Notes under the pieces: generated by a model
Seen by the model: only the letters and a program-made list of their open reading frames with translations
Databases searched by the model: none
What the model was told of the DNA's origin: nothing
NCBI GenBank assembly: GCA_017467985.1
Contig: JAFUJY010000065.1
Span: 1 to 6,160 of the forward strand
Direction of reading: 5' to 3'
Source: Bacillota bacterium
GTDB taxonomy: Bacteria; Bacillota; Clostridia; Lachnospirales; Bianqueaceae
Length of the DNA: 6,160 bases
Made by a program: the position numbers and the translations under genes
Part shown: positions 1 to 6,160 of the stretch, piece by piece
How positions within the stretch are numbered: position 1 is the stretch's first letter
Layout: every line of letters starts with the position of its first letter

Positions 1-1356
1 CACGATATTACCTTCCTTGATACCCCAGGACACGAGGCGTTTACCGCAATGCGTGCAAGAGGCGCACAGTCCACAGATATCGCAATACTTGTTGTTGCGG
101 CTGACGACGGAATCATGCCTCAGACAGTAGAAGCTATCAATCACGCAAAGGCTGCGGGAATTGATATAATCGTAGCCATCAATAAGATGGATAAGCCCAC
201 AGCAAATCCGGATCATGTGAAGCAGCAGCTGACCGAGCATGGCCTGATTCCTGACGAATGGGGTGGTTCTACCATCTGCGTTCCCGTATCCGCTAAGACC
301 GGTTTTGGTCTGGATACTCTGCTGGAAATGGTTCTGCTGGTGGCAGATATGGAAGAATATAAGGCCAATCCCGATCGTCCTGCAGCAGGTCATGTCATCG
401 AGGCTCAGCTGGATAAGGGCCGTGGTGTAGTTGCTACTGCTCTGGTTCAGAAGGGTACCCTGCGTATTGGTGACTCTGTGGTTGTTGGTAAGTCCTTTGG
501 TAAGATTAAGGCCATGAACGATGACAAGGGTAAGAAGGTAAAGACTGCCGGTCCCTCCACTGCGGTTGAGATTCTGGGTCTGTCTGAAGTTCCCACTGCC
601 GGTGAGCAGTTCTTCGTTACTCCCAGTGAGCGTGAAGCAAGACAGCTGGCTGAGAAGGTAAGTGCCCGTGATCGTGAGAAGCTGATCGAGGGAACCAAGA
701 AGGTATCTTTGGAGAGCCTGTTCGAGAATATTCAGGCTGGTTCTATCAAGGAACTGAATATCCTGGTAAAGGCCGACGTTCAGGGTTCTGTGGAAGCGGT
801 TCGTCAGAGTTTGGAGAAGCTGTCCAACGACGAAGTGGTGCTGCGTATCGTACACGGTGGTGTTGGTGCTATTAATGAGTCTGACGTCATGTTGGCTTCC
901 GCTTCTAACTCCATTATCATCGGTTTCAATGTTCGTCCCGACGCCGGTGCCAAGGTTGTTGCTGAGGAAGAAAAGGTGGATATGCGTCTGTACCGCGTAA
1001 TTTACGATGCCATCGAAGACATCCAGGCTGCTATGAAGGGTATGCTGGATCCTGAGTTCCAGGAGAAGGTGACCGGTCATGCAGAAGTTCGTCAGGTATT
1101 TAAGGCTTCCGGTATCGGTACCATCGCCGGTTCTTATGTAACCGATGGTAAGATCAGCCGCAGCAGTAAGGTGCGTCTGGTACGTGACGGTATCGTAATT
1201 TATGAAGGTGAAATTGATTCTCTGCGTCGTTTCAAGGATGATGTGAAGGAAGTTGCCGCAAACTATGAGTGTGGTATTATGCTGAAGTCCTATAGCGATG
1301 TAAAGGAAGGCGACGTAATTGAAGCCTTCATTATGGAAGAGATCAAGCGCGACTAA
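1..1356 (+). CDS. infB: Translation initiation factor IF-2, C-terminal part (5' end outside window)
   Basis: IF2 is the GTPase that brings formyl-Met-tRNA to the 30S subunit and promotes 50S joining in the cytoplasm. The frame is open from base 1, so 451 residues are visible; the N-terminal region and the P-loop (G1) lie upstream. Seen, in fragment numbering: G3 motif DTPGH (7-11), G4 NKMD (61-64) and G5 SAK (97-99) close the G domain. A beta-barrel domain II follows at about 128-210, the IF2-specific domain III at about 240-340, and the domain IV barrel from about 355 to the end. Domain IV carries the YECGI sequence (422-426) characteristic of the initiator-tRNA-binding C2 region. The stop is TAA at 1354-1356. 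The first ATG in the window (49) is an internal Met within the G domain, not a start. Glycine and other codon choices change sharply near codon 80 (see findings). The identification is secure. Confidence 0.98.
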   Translation, partial: HDITFLDTPGHEAFTAMRARGAQSTDIAILVVAADDGIMPQTVEAINHAKAAGIDIIVAINKMDKPTANPDHVKQQLTEHGLIPDEWGGSTICVPVSAKTGFGLDTLLEMVLLVADMEEYKANPDRPAAGHVIEAQLDKGRGVVATALVQKGTLRIGDSVVVGKSFGKIKAMNDDKGKKVKTAGPSTAVEILGLSEVPTAGEQFFVTPSEREARQLAEKVSARDREKLIEGTKKVSLESLFENIQAGSIKELNILVKADVQGSVEAVRQSLEKLSNDEVVLRIVHGGVGAINESDVMLASASNSIIIGFNVRPDAGAKVVAEEEKVDMRLYRVIYDAIEDIQAAMKGMLDPEFQEKVTGHAEVRQVFKASGIGTIAGSYVTDGKISRSSKVRLVRDGIVIYEGEIDSLRRFKDDVKEVAANYECGIMLKSYSDVKEGDVIEAFIMEEIKRD

Positions 1357-1359
1357 GTC

Positions 1360-1394
1360 AAAAACGGCGGTGTCGGTGTGAGCCGATACCGCCG
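1360..1394 (-). terminator. Hairpin between infB and rbfA; intrinsic-terminator form on the minus strand
   Basis: Bases 1365-1376 pair with 1383-1394 in a 12-bp stem, all Watson-Crick except one G-T wobble (1372/1387). An extra T-G pair (1377/1382) would close a GTGA loop (1378-1381), a GNRA-type tetraloop in the + strand RNA. On the minus strand the stem is followed directly by five T residues (complement of AAAAA at 1360-1364), the standard Rho-independent arrangement. On the + strand the next T run is only at 1409-1413, 14 bases past the stem, so it should not terminate the operon efficiently. In the + strand mRNA it may instead be a stabilising or processing hairpin after the infB stop. 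The structure is plain in the sequence; its function is inferred. Confidence 0.55.
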
Positions 1395-1414
1395 GGTAAA
1401 GAAATCAATTTTTG

Positions 1415-1419
1415 AAAGG
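1415..1419 (+). promoter_or_regulatory. Ribosome binding site of rbfA
   Basis: AAAGG lies 8 bases before the ATG at 1428. An in-frame TTG at 1422 would leave only 2 bases of spacing, so this site decides in favour of the ATG. It is a weaker Shine-Dalgarno match than those of nrnA, truB and ribF. Confidence 0.7.
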
Positions 1420-1427
1420 TATTGAAT

Positions 1428-1814
1428 ATGGCAGGAAAGTCAAATGGACGGATGGATCGTATCAACGAAGAAGTTCGTCGTGAGCTGAGCGAGATTCTGC
1501 GGGAAGAGGTTAAGGATCCCAGACTGGATAATTGCCTGTTGTCTGTACTGAAGGCTGACACCACCAAGGACTTGAAGTACTGCAAAGTGTACATCAGTGT
1601 TCTGAACAGTAAGCAGCCCAAGGAAGATATCGAAAAGGCATTGAAGTCCGCAGCCGGATTTATCCGTCGGGAGCTGGCTTACCGTTTGAATCTGCGTAAT
1701 ACGCCGGAATTAAAGTTTGTAATGGATGATTCCATCGAGTACAGCATCCATATTTCCCAGGTACTGAAGGATTATAATGTGCCGGAAGGAAATGAGGAGG
1801 CGAATGAAGAATGA
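1428..1814 (+). CDS. rbfA: 30S ribosome-binding factor A (RbfA)
   Basis: RbfA is a small KH-fold protein that binds the immature 30S subunit near helix 1 and the 3' end of 16S rRNA and helps its late maturation, notably at low temperature. The 128-residue product has the usual family length. Seen: a basic N-terminal helix followed by EVRRELSEIL (15-24) and VKDPRL (28-33). A central strand-rich part follows (about 36-60), then the helix-kink-helix with SAAGFIRREL (74-83), where the Ala-x-Gly kink typical of RbfA KH domains sits, and the LRNTPEL segment (89-95). The tail is acidic (PEGNEEANEE). ATG 1428 is chosen because of its well-spaced AAAGG. The last bases overlap nrnA as ATGA, suggesting coupled translation. 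Placement directly after infB is the conserved bacterial arrangement. Confidence 0.96.
   Translation: MAGKSNGRMDRINEEVRRELSEILREEVKDPRLDNCLLSVLKADTTKDLKYCKVYISVLNSKQPKEDIEKALKSAAGFIRRELAYRLNLRNTPELKFVMDDSIEYSIHISQVLKDYNVPEGNEEANEE
1795..1800 (+). promoter_or_regulatory. Ribosome binding site of nrnA, inside rbfA
   Basis: A perfect AGGAGG within the 3' end of rbfA lies 10 bases before the nrnA ATG at 1811. A nearer ATG at 1804 is in another frame and opens only a short frame, so 1811 is the start. Confidence 0.8.
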
Positions 1815-2794
1815 CGGTTCAGGAGTTTGCAGCCCAGCTGCAATCATTCATTGATCGGCATGATAGAATCATTCTCAGTGGTCATATCCGACCGGATGGC
1901 GACAGTATTGGTTCCTGCGTAGCGCTGGGACTGGAACTGGAGCGTCAGGGTAAGCACCCCATGATCTATTACGAGGGAGATATTTCTCGTTATGGCTGGG
2001 TACAGCAGACCCTGCCGGTTTTGGATGAAAATGGCTTGTGTAAAGCAACTCGCGGCCGTTTTGCCTGGATTATGCTAGACTGTGCAGAGCCGGCGCGTAC
2101 CGGTGAAGCTGCAGTTTGTGCAGATCTGGCAGAAGAAACTCTTTGTATCGATCACCATGTGATCAAGAACGAATACGCCAATTTTAACTGGATTCGTTCA
2201 GAGGCAACCTCCACCAGTGAGGTGCTTTATGAATTATTTAAGGTAATGGAGTATCCTATTAGTAAAGAAGTGGCGGTAGCCCTCTTTACCGGAATTGCCT
2301 TTGATACCGGCGGTTTTCGTCACTCCTCCATGACACCCCAGGTGTTTCATATGGCAGGAGAACTGGCGGCAACGGGACTGGATATTACCCAGATCATGAA
2401 CGGTTTGTTCCATACAAAGAAGTTTATCGAAGAAAAAGTAATGAGTGTGATACTGCGCAAGGCGAAGATGTACAATGGCAAGATCATTTTGTCCGCCATG
2501 GAAGGCAAGGACTTCCTGAGTGTGGGGGCAAGCAGTGATGATTGCGAAGGTGCAGTGGCGCAGTTGGCGGAGGTGGAAGAAGCAGAGGCAGCGGTGTTCC
2601 TGAGAGAACTGCAGCCGGACCTGATTCGTGTAAACCTGCGGTCCAAGCACTTTGTGGATGTGGCACAAGTGGCTCGAGCCTTTGGCGGCGGTGGTCATGT
2701 ACGTGCTGCAGGCTGTACCATTGCTGAGCCCATGCTGCTGGCACAGCAAATGATTTTAGCAGAATTAAAAAAGCAGCTGCCGGAGGAACATTAA
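1811..2794 (+). CDS. nrnA: DHH-family nanoRNase / 3',5'-pAp phosphatase (NrnA-like)
   Basis: A cytoplasmic DHH/DHHA1 phosphoesterase. B. subtilis NrnA (YtqI) degrades 2-5 nt RNAs and removes the 3' phosphate from pAp, standing in for Orn and CysQ. Seen in 327 residues: motif I HIRPDGDSIGS (25-35), motif II Asp at IMLDCAEP (87-94), the DHH signature (114-116), and the motif IV region TGIAFDTGGFRHSS (160-173). The metal-binding Asp and His residues are therefore all present. The C-terminal DHHA1 substrate-binding domain ends in GGGGHVRAAGC (292-302). Length is close to the family norm. The ATG overlaps the rbfA stop by four bases. The stop abuts the truB GTG. The rbfA-nrnA-truB position is typical of Firmicutes. 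Preference between nanoRNA, pAp and cyclic dinucleotide intermediates such as pApA cannot be read from sequence alone; GdpP-type paralogues are excluded because there are no membrane, PAS or GGDEF segments. Confidence 0.93.
   Translation: MTVQEFAAQLQSFIDRHDRIILSGHIRPDGDSIGSCVALGLELERQGKHPMIYYEGDISRYGWVQQTLPVLDENGLCKATRGRFAWIMLDCAEPARTGEAAVCADLAEETLCIDHHVIKNEYANFNWIRSEATSTSEVLYELFKVMEYPISKEVAVALFTGIAFDTGGFRHSSMTPQVFHMAGELAATGLDITQIMNGLFHTKKFIEEKVMSVILRKAKMYNGKIILSAMEGKDFLSVGASSDDCEGAVAQLAEVEEAEAAVFLRELQPDLIRVNLRSKHFVDVAQVARAFGGGGHVRAAGCTIAEPMLLAQQMILAELKKQLPEEH
2782..2786 (+). promoter_or_regulatory. Ribosome binding site of truB, supporting a GTG start
   Basis: GGAGG lies 8 bases before the GTG at 2795, within the last codons of nrnA. 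No ATG occurs nearby in the truB frame, and the protein N-terminus aligns with the family from this GTG, so the site decides the non-ATG start. Confidence 0.8.
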
Positions 2795-3682
2795 GTGGAC
2801 GGCATCATCAGTGTAAACAAAGAAAAAGGATACACATCCAATGATGTCATCGCCATCCTGCGGGGCATCCTGAAGATGAAAAAGATCGGTCATACGGGGA
2901 CACTGGACCCGGATGCAACGGGAGTTCTTCCGGTGTGTCTGGGAAAGGCCACAAAGGTGGCGGATCTGCTCACCGCAGCAGAGAAAGTCTACGAGGCCCA
3001 GCTAATCTTTGGATTGGAGACGGATACCCAGGATATGTCCGGTAAGGTGACCAAGCAGGCCCAGTACACCTTTTCAGAAGCAGTCTTGTATCAGGCGGTG
3101 GCGGAACTGACCGGCGAGATCTGGCAGGTTCCCCCCATGTATTCTGCTTTGAAAGTGGGCGGTGTCCGGTTGTACGATCTGGCTCGGGAAGGCATTGAAG
3201 TGGAGCGTCAGGCCCGGAAGATTACCATTCACGAGATTCAGGTGCTGGATCTGAATGAAAAGGGTGCCAGAATTCGAGTAAGATGCTCTAAGGGCACTTA
3301 TATTCGTACGCTGTGTGAGGATTTGGGACGTAAGACAGGCTGGCTTGCCAGTATGTCGGAACTGATTCGTCTCAGCAGCGGCCCCTTTACCCTGGAAGAC
3401 AGCCTGACATTGGGCGAGATTCGGGCAATGAAGGATGCTGAAACCCTTCAGGATCGGATTCTGTCGGTGGATCGGATGTTTGCCCATTATCCTGCACTGC
3501 ATGTGACGGATGAGGAGCAGGGCAAGCGACTGGCCAACGGCAATACGCTGCAGTTTGCATCGGATTTGCCGGTGGATGCGGTGGTGAAGATTTACGACTT
3601 AACAGGAAGGTTTGCAGCACTGTACAAAGTGATTTGCAGTGAATCAGGCGAAGTTGAGTGTAAGTCCTACAAAATGTTTTAA
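2795..3682 (+). CDS. truB: tRNA pseudouridine(55) synthase TruB
   Basis: TruB converts uridine 55 in the T-loop of tRNAs to pseudouridine and also acts as a tRNA-folding chaperone. Seen in 295 residues: an N-terminal DGIISVNKEKGYTS (2-15), then GHTGTLDPDATGVLP (32-46) with the catalytic Asp at 38. The active-site Tyr of KVYEAQ lies at 66. QVPPMYSALKVGG (111-123) is the family's motif, and RCSKGTYIRTLCEDLG (163-178) the conserved late motif. A small C-terminal domain from about 230 corresponds to the PUA-like/TruB_C region. Translation starts with GTG, zero bases after the nrnA TAA, with GGAGG at good spacing. Its TAA (3680-3682) runs into the Shine-Dalgarno sequence of ribF. All expected catalytic residues are present and the length is normal, so this is an intact gene. 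Confidence 0.97.
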   Translation: MDGIISVNKEKGYTSNDVIAILRGILKMKKIGHTGTLDPDATGVLPVCLGKATKVADLLTAAEKVYEAQLIFGLETDTQDMSGKVTKQAQYTFSEAVLYQAVAELTGEIWQVPPMYSALKVGGVRLYDLAREGIEVERQARKITIHEIQVLDLNEKGARIRVRCSKGTYIRTLCEDLGRKTGWLASMSELIRLSSGPFTLEDSLTLGEIRAMKDAETLQDRILSVDRMFAHYPALHVTDEEQGKRLANGNTLQFASDLPVDAVVKIYDLTGRFAALYKVICSESGEVECKSYKMF

Positions 3683-3686
3683 GGAG
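3681..3686 (+). promoter_or_regulatory. Ribosome binding site of ribF
   Basis: AAGGAG shares its two A residues with the truB TAA stop and lies 7 bases before the ribF ATG at 3694. An ATG at 3689 is out of frame and too close. The 11-base gap leaves no room for an FMN riboswitch. Confidence 0.8.
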
Positions 3687-3693
3687 TGATGGC

Positions 3694-4644
3694 ATGGAGT
3701 TTGTTAGATGGAATGATGCATGTCCCTACGGAATGCAGCCGACTGTGATCACTCTGGGCTATTTTGATGGTTTACATCAGGGCCATCGGGCATTGATGGA
3801 AAAGACAAGGCAATTGGCGGATGAATGCGCAGCCATCGCGGTGGTGATGAGCTTCGAACCCCATCCCAGCCATGTATTGCCGGGTCTGTCACCGGTGCCT
3901 ACCATTTACGGCATGGATGAAAAACGATGGATTCTGCGGGAGACCGGTTTGGTGGATCGCATGGCCATCATGGAGTTTGAGCCGAACCTGATGAATATGG
4001 AGCCGGAAACCTTTGTGGAAGAACTGCTGATCAAAGGGTGGCATGCCGCAGGAATTGTGGTGGGCGACGATTTTCGTTTCGGCCGCAGAAACCGCGGCGA
4101 TGCCAAGCTTTTGCAGGAGCTGTGTGAAAAGGCACAGGTACGCTGCGAGATTGTCCGGGAAGTGGACGATGAAGGCAAACGGGTGTCCAGTACCAGAATC
4201 CGTCAGGTTCTGGTGCAGGGCCATATGGAAGAAGCCAATCGCCTGCTGGGACGGCCTTATATGATGCTGGGTTCAGTGAGCCATGGCAAAGGGCTGGGGC
4301 ACCGGGCGTTGATTCCCACGGTGAATCTAAAGCTGGAGGATGGCCGTCAGTATCCCGCCTGTGGGGTTTATATCACCCGGACTTTTACACAGGATGGTTC
4401 CTATGAAAGCGTGTCCAATATCGGACACAACCCAACAGTGGGGGAGGACATCAGTTTACGATGCGAGACCCATCTGCTGGAATTCGATGAAGATATGTAC
4501 GGCAAAGAAGTGAGAGTGGAATTTTATCACTATCTGCGGCCGGAGCATAAATTTAATAGCATGGAAGAGCTGCGCGAGCAGCAAATGCTGGATATACAAA
4601 ATGTCCGCAAGTATTTTGCGGAGGAAAAGGGGAATGAACAATGA
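3694..4644 (+). CDS. ribF: Bifunctional riboflavin kinase / FAD synthetase (RibF)
   Basis: RibF phosphorylates riboflavin to FMN and adenylylates FMN to FAD. Seen in 316 residues, the usual length: an N-terminal nucleotidyltransferase-like FAD synthetase module with GYFDGLHQGH (22-31), SFEPHPS (53-59), VVGDDFRFGRRNRGD (122-136) and SSTRIR (164-169). The C-terminal riboflavin kinase module starts at about 185 and contains GKGLGHRALIPTVN (197-210), in which PTVN replaces the commoner PTAN but keeps the Thr and Asn that bind Mg-ATP. NIGHNPTVG (241-249) and the Glu of CETHLLEF (257) as probable catalytic base follow. Both activities should be intact. It sits 11 bases after truB, the standard partner in many bacteria, and its stop overlaps the alaS start as ATGA. 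No flavin-sensing leader is visible, so expression is likely set by the operon. Confidence 0.97.
   Translation: MEFVRWNDACPYGMQPTVITLGYFDGLHQGHRALMEKTRQLADECAAIAVVMSFEPHPSHVLPGLSPVPTIYGMDEKRWILRETGLVDRMAIMEFEPNLMNMEPETFVEELLIKGWHAAGIVVGDDFRFGRRNRGDAKLLQELCEKAQVRCEIVREVDDEGKRVSSTRIRQVLVQGHMEEANRLLGRPYMMLGSVSHGKGLGHRALIPTVNLKLEDGRQYPACGVYITRTFTQDGSYESVSNIGHNPTVGEDISLRCETHLLEFDEDMYGKEVRVEFYHYLRPEHKFNSMEELREQQMLDIQNVRKYFAEEKGNEQ
4627..4632 (+). promoter_or_regulatory. Ribosome binding site of alaS, inside ribF
   Basis: AAGGGG lies 8 bases before the ATG at 4641 (a GAGGA also occurs at 4621-4625). It is a poorer anti-SD match than those of nrnA and truB, so alaS translation may rely partly on coupling through the ATGA overlap with ribF. 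An in-frame ATG at 4650 has a less favourable distance. Confidence 0.6.
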
Positions 4645-6160
4645 AGTACATGGGTTTAAATGAACTTCGGGAAAAGTATCTGCGCTTTTTTGAATCCAAG
4701 AATCATCTGCGTCTGGATTCTTTCCCGCTGATCCCGAAAAATGACAAGAGCTTGCTCTTGATCAATGCAGGTATGGCACCGCTGAAGCCTTATTTTACCG
4801 GTCAGGAAGTGCCGCCTCGCAATCGCGTAACCACTTGCCAGAAGTGTATCCGTACTGGTGATATCGAGAATGTAGGTAAGACCGCTCGTCATGGTACCTT
4901 CTTCGAGATGCTGGGTAACTTCTCCTTCGGTGACTACTTTAAGCCGGAAGCCATTGAATGGGCCTGGGAGTTCTGCACTAAGGTGCTGGAAATGGAAGAG
5001 GATCGCATTTATGTGACCGTTTACCAGGATGACGATGAGGCTGAGAAGATTTGGCATGAGAAGATTGGTGTTCCCATGGATCACATCTTCCGTATGGGTA
5101 AGGAAGACAACTTCTGGGAGCATGGTTCCGGTCCTTGTGGTCCTTGTTCCGAGCTGTACTATGACCGTGGTGTAGAATTTGGTTGCGGTAAGCCGGATTG
5201 TACCGTAGGTTGTGACTGTGACCGTTACATGGAGTTCTGGAACAATGTATTTACCCAGTTCGATCGTAAGGACGATGGTACCTACGAGACTCTGGAGAAG
5301 AAGAACATTGATACCGGTATGGGTCTGGAGCGTCTGGCTGCTCTGATGCAGGGCGTTACTTCTATTTTTGACGTGGATACCGTAAAGGCAATTCGTGATC
5401 ATGTTTGTCAGATCGCAGGCGTGGAATATGGCAAGGTGCACAACACTGACGTATCCGTTCGTGTAATCACTGACCATATCCGTTCCATGACCTTTATGAC
5501 CTCTGACGGTGTTCTGCCTTCCAACGAAGGCCGTGGTTATGTACTGCGCCGTCTGCTGCGTCGTGCTGCCCGTCATGGTAAGCTGCTGGGCATTTCTCGT
5601 CCCTTCCTGGCTGAGATCAGCGCTACCGTAATCGAAAACTCCAAGGAAGCTTATCCTGAGCTGGAGGATAAGAAGGATTATATCTTCAAGGTACTGCACA
5701 GCGAAGAAGAAAAGTTCTACGCAACTTTGGATTCCGGTCTGGAAATTCTGCAGCAGTATATTGCTGAGGAAAAGGCTGCCGATAGCAGTGTGCTGAGCGG
5801 TCCCAAGGCCTTTAAGCTGTACGACACCTATGGTTTCCCCATGGATCTGACTCGCGAGATCGTGGAAGAAGCGGGTATGACCATTGATGAAGATGGGTTC
5901 CAGGCTGAGATGGAAGCTCAGCGTGTACGTGCCCGTTCTGCTCGTGAAGAGTCCAACTACATGGGCGCAAAGGCAACGGTTTATAACCTGCTGGATCCGG
6001 CCATGAAGACCGAATTCGTAGGCTATGATCGTCTGTATACCGATGATTCTAAGATTCTGGCCATCACCACCACCGAGGAAGTGGTGGAGCAGATCGGTAC
6101 CGGCGAAGATGTAACCGTATTTACCGATCATACTCCCTTCTATGCCACCAGCGGTGGTCA
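4641..6160 (+). CDS. alaS: Alanyl-tRNA synthetase, N-terminal part (3' end outside window)
   Basis: AlaRS, a class II synthetase, activates alanine with ATP and charges tRNA-Ala. The frame is open from ATG 4641 to the window edge, giving 506 complete codons of an expected total near 870-880. Seen: LLLINAGMAPLKPYF (38-52, motif 1 region), RVTTCQKCIRTGDIENVG (62-79), motif 2 HGTFFEMLGNFSFGDYFK (84-101), GSGPCGPCSE (162-171), WNNVFTQF (200-207), and motif 3 in DTGMGLERLA (224-233). The tRNA-recognition helical domain includes NEGRGYVLRRLLRRAARHG. The last residues, TPFYATSGG, mark the entry to the barrel before the editing domain. The editing HxxxH and CxxxH motifs and the C-Ala domain lie beyond the window. 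A cysteine-rich insert at 181-194 is notable. The ATG overlaps ribF's TGA. Codon use is strongly biased (GGT, CGT, CTG), as expected of a highly expressed gene. Confidence 0.97.
   Translation, partial: MKYMGLNELREKYLRFFESKNHLRLDSFPLIPKNDKSLLLINAGMAPLKPYFTGQEVPPRNRVTTCQKCIRTGDIENVGKTARHGTFFEMLGNFSFGDYFKPEAIEWAWEFCTKVLEMEEDRIYVTVYQDDDEAEKIWHEKIGVPMDHIFRMGKEDNFWEHGSGPCGPCSELYYDRGVEFGCGKPDCTVGCDCDRYMEFWNNVFTQFDRKDDGTYETLEKKNIDTGMGLERLAALMQGVTSIFDVDTVKAIRDHVCQIAGVEYGKVHNTDVSVRVITDHIRSMTFMTSDGVLPSNEGRGYVLRRLLRRAARHGKLLGISRPFLAEISATVIENSKEAYPELEDKKDYIFKVLHSEEEKFYATLDSGLEILQQYIAEEKAADSSVLSGPKAFKLYDTYGFPMDLTREIVEEAGMTIDEDGFQAEMEAQRVRARSAREESNYMGAKATVYNLLDPAMKTEFVGYDRLYTDDSKILAITTTEEVVEQIGTGEDVTVFTDHTPFYATSGG

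Noticed and set aside
1365..1413. Hairpin as a + strand terminator ending the infB transcript
   Set aside because: The T5 run is 14 bases beyond the stem rather than adjacent, and rbfA follows at once with no obvious new promoter.
1422..1427. TTG at 1422 as the rbfA start
   Set aside because: It lies only 2 bases from the AAAGG ribosome binding site, whereas ATG 1428 is well spaced and gives the normal RbfA N-terminus.
1358..1621. Minus-strand ORF of 87 codons ending by the intergenic hairpin
   Set aside because: It lies mostly antisense to rbfA and reads through the hairpin itself; nothing suggests it is translated.
2234..2749. Minus-strand ORF of 171 codons, and shorter ORFs in other frames over nrnA (2347-2646, 2484-2744, 2542-2727)
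   Set aside because: They lie wholly within an intact nrnA with conserved DHH and DHHA1 motifs, and their translations resemble no family.
3074..3502. Minus-strand ORFs over truB (3074-3502, 3387-3695) and over ribF (3889-4224, 3906-4178, 4456-4641)
   Set aside because: They are shadow frames of intact genes with all catalytic motifs; the compositions are low complexity and no start signals were seen.
3683..3693. FMN riboswitch before ribF
   Set aside because: Only 11 bases separate truB and ribF; there is no space and no RFN-like structure was noticed.
4656..6131. Minus-strand ORF of 491 codons as a real gene
   Set aside because: It is in codon register with alaS, whose class II motifs are unmistakable on the + strand; no domain or upstream ribosome binding site supports the antisense product.

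Overview
The window is a dense, co-directional block of housekeeping genes on the + strand: infB (3' part) – rbfA – nrnA – truB – ribF – alaS (5' part). The infB-rbfA-nrnA-truB-ribF order is the classic Firmicutes 'nusA-infB' translation operon. A DHH-family nanoRNase/pAp phosphatase between rbfA and truB, together with a clostridial-style AlaRS carrying a cysteine-rich insert, points to a member of the Clostridia. My guess is Oscillospiraceae or Lachnospiraceae, but the family-level call is only inference. Base composition is balanced, roughly 50% GC by eye.

Layout. Positions 1-1356 hold the last 451 codons of initiation factor IF2. Positions 1357-1427 are the only real intergenic gap. It holds a strong GC-rich hairpin (1365-1394) which, read on the minus strand, has the form of an intrinsic terminator. 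It is followed by the rbfA ribosome binding site. RbfA (1428-1814) overlaps nrnA (1811-2794) by ATGA. truB starts with GTG immediately after the nrnA stop (2795-3682). ribF (3694-4644) follows after 11 bases. alaS (4641 to the window edge) overlaps ribF by ATGA. No stretch longer than 300 bases lacks a gene.

How the genes fit together. IF2 places initiator tRNA on the ribosome, RbfA matures the 30S subunit, TruB makes the universal T-loop pseudouridine of tRNA, NrnA degrades very short RNAs and pAp, RibF makes FMN and FAD, and AlaRS charges tRNA-Ala. Apart from RibF, all act in translation or RNA turnover. The overlaps and tight spacing imply one transcript with translational coupling.

Points worth a second look are an abrupt codon-usage change inside infB near position 240, the antisense-oriented terminator, alaS as the gene coupled to ribF with no room for a T-box leader, a six-cysteine region in AlaRS, and a very long antisense open frame over alaS that is a codon-bias artefact. 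I found no mobile element, CRISPR array, RNA gene or undescribed system; this is essentially an ordinary core-genome region.
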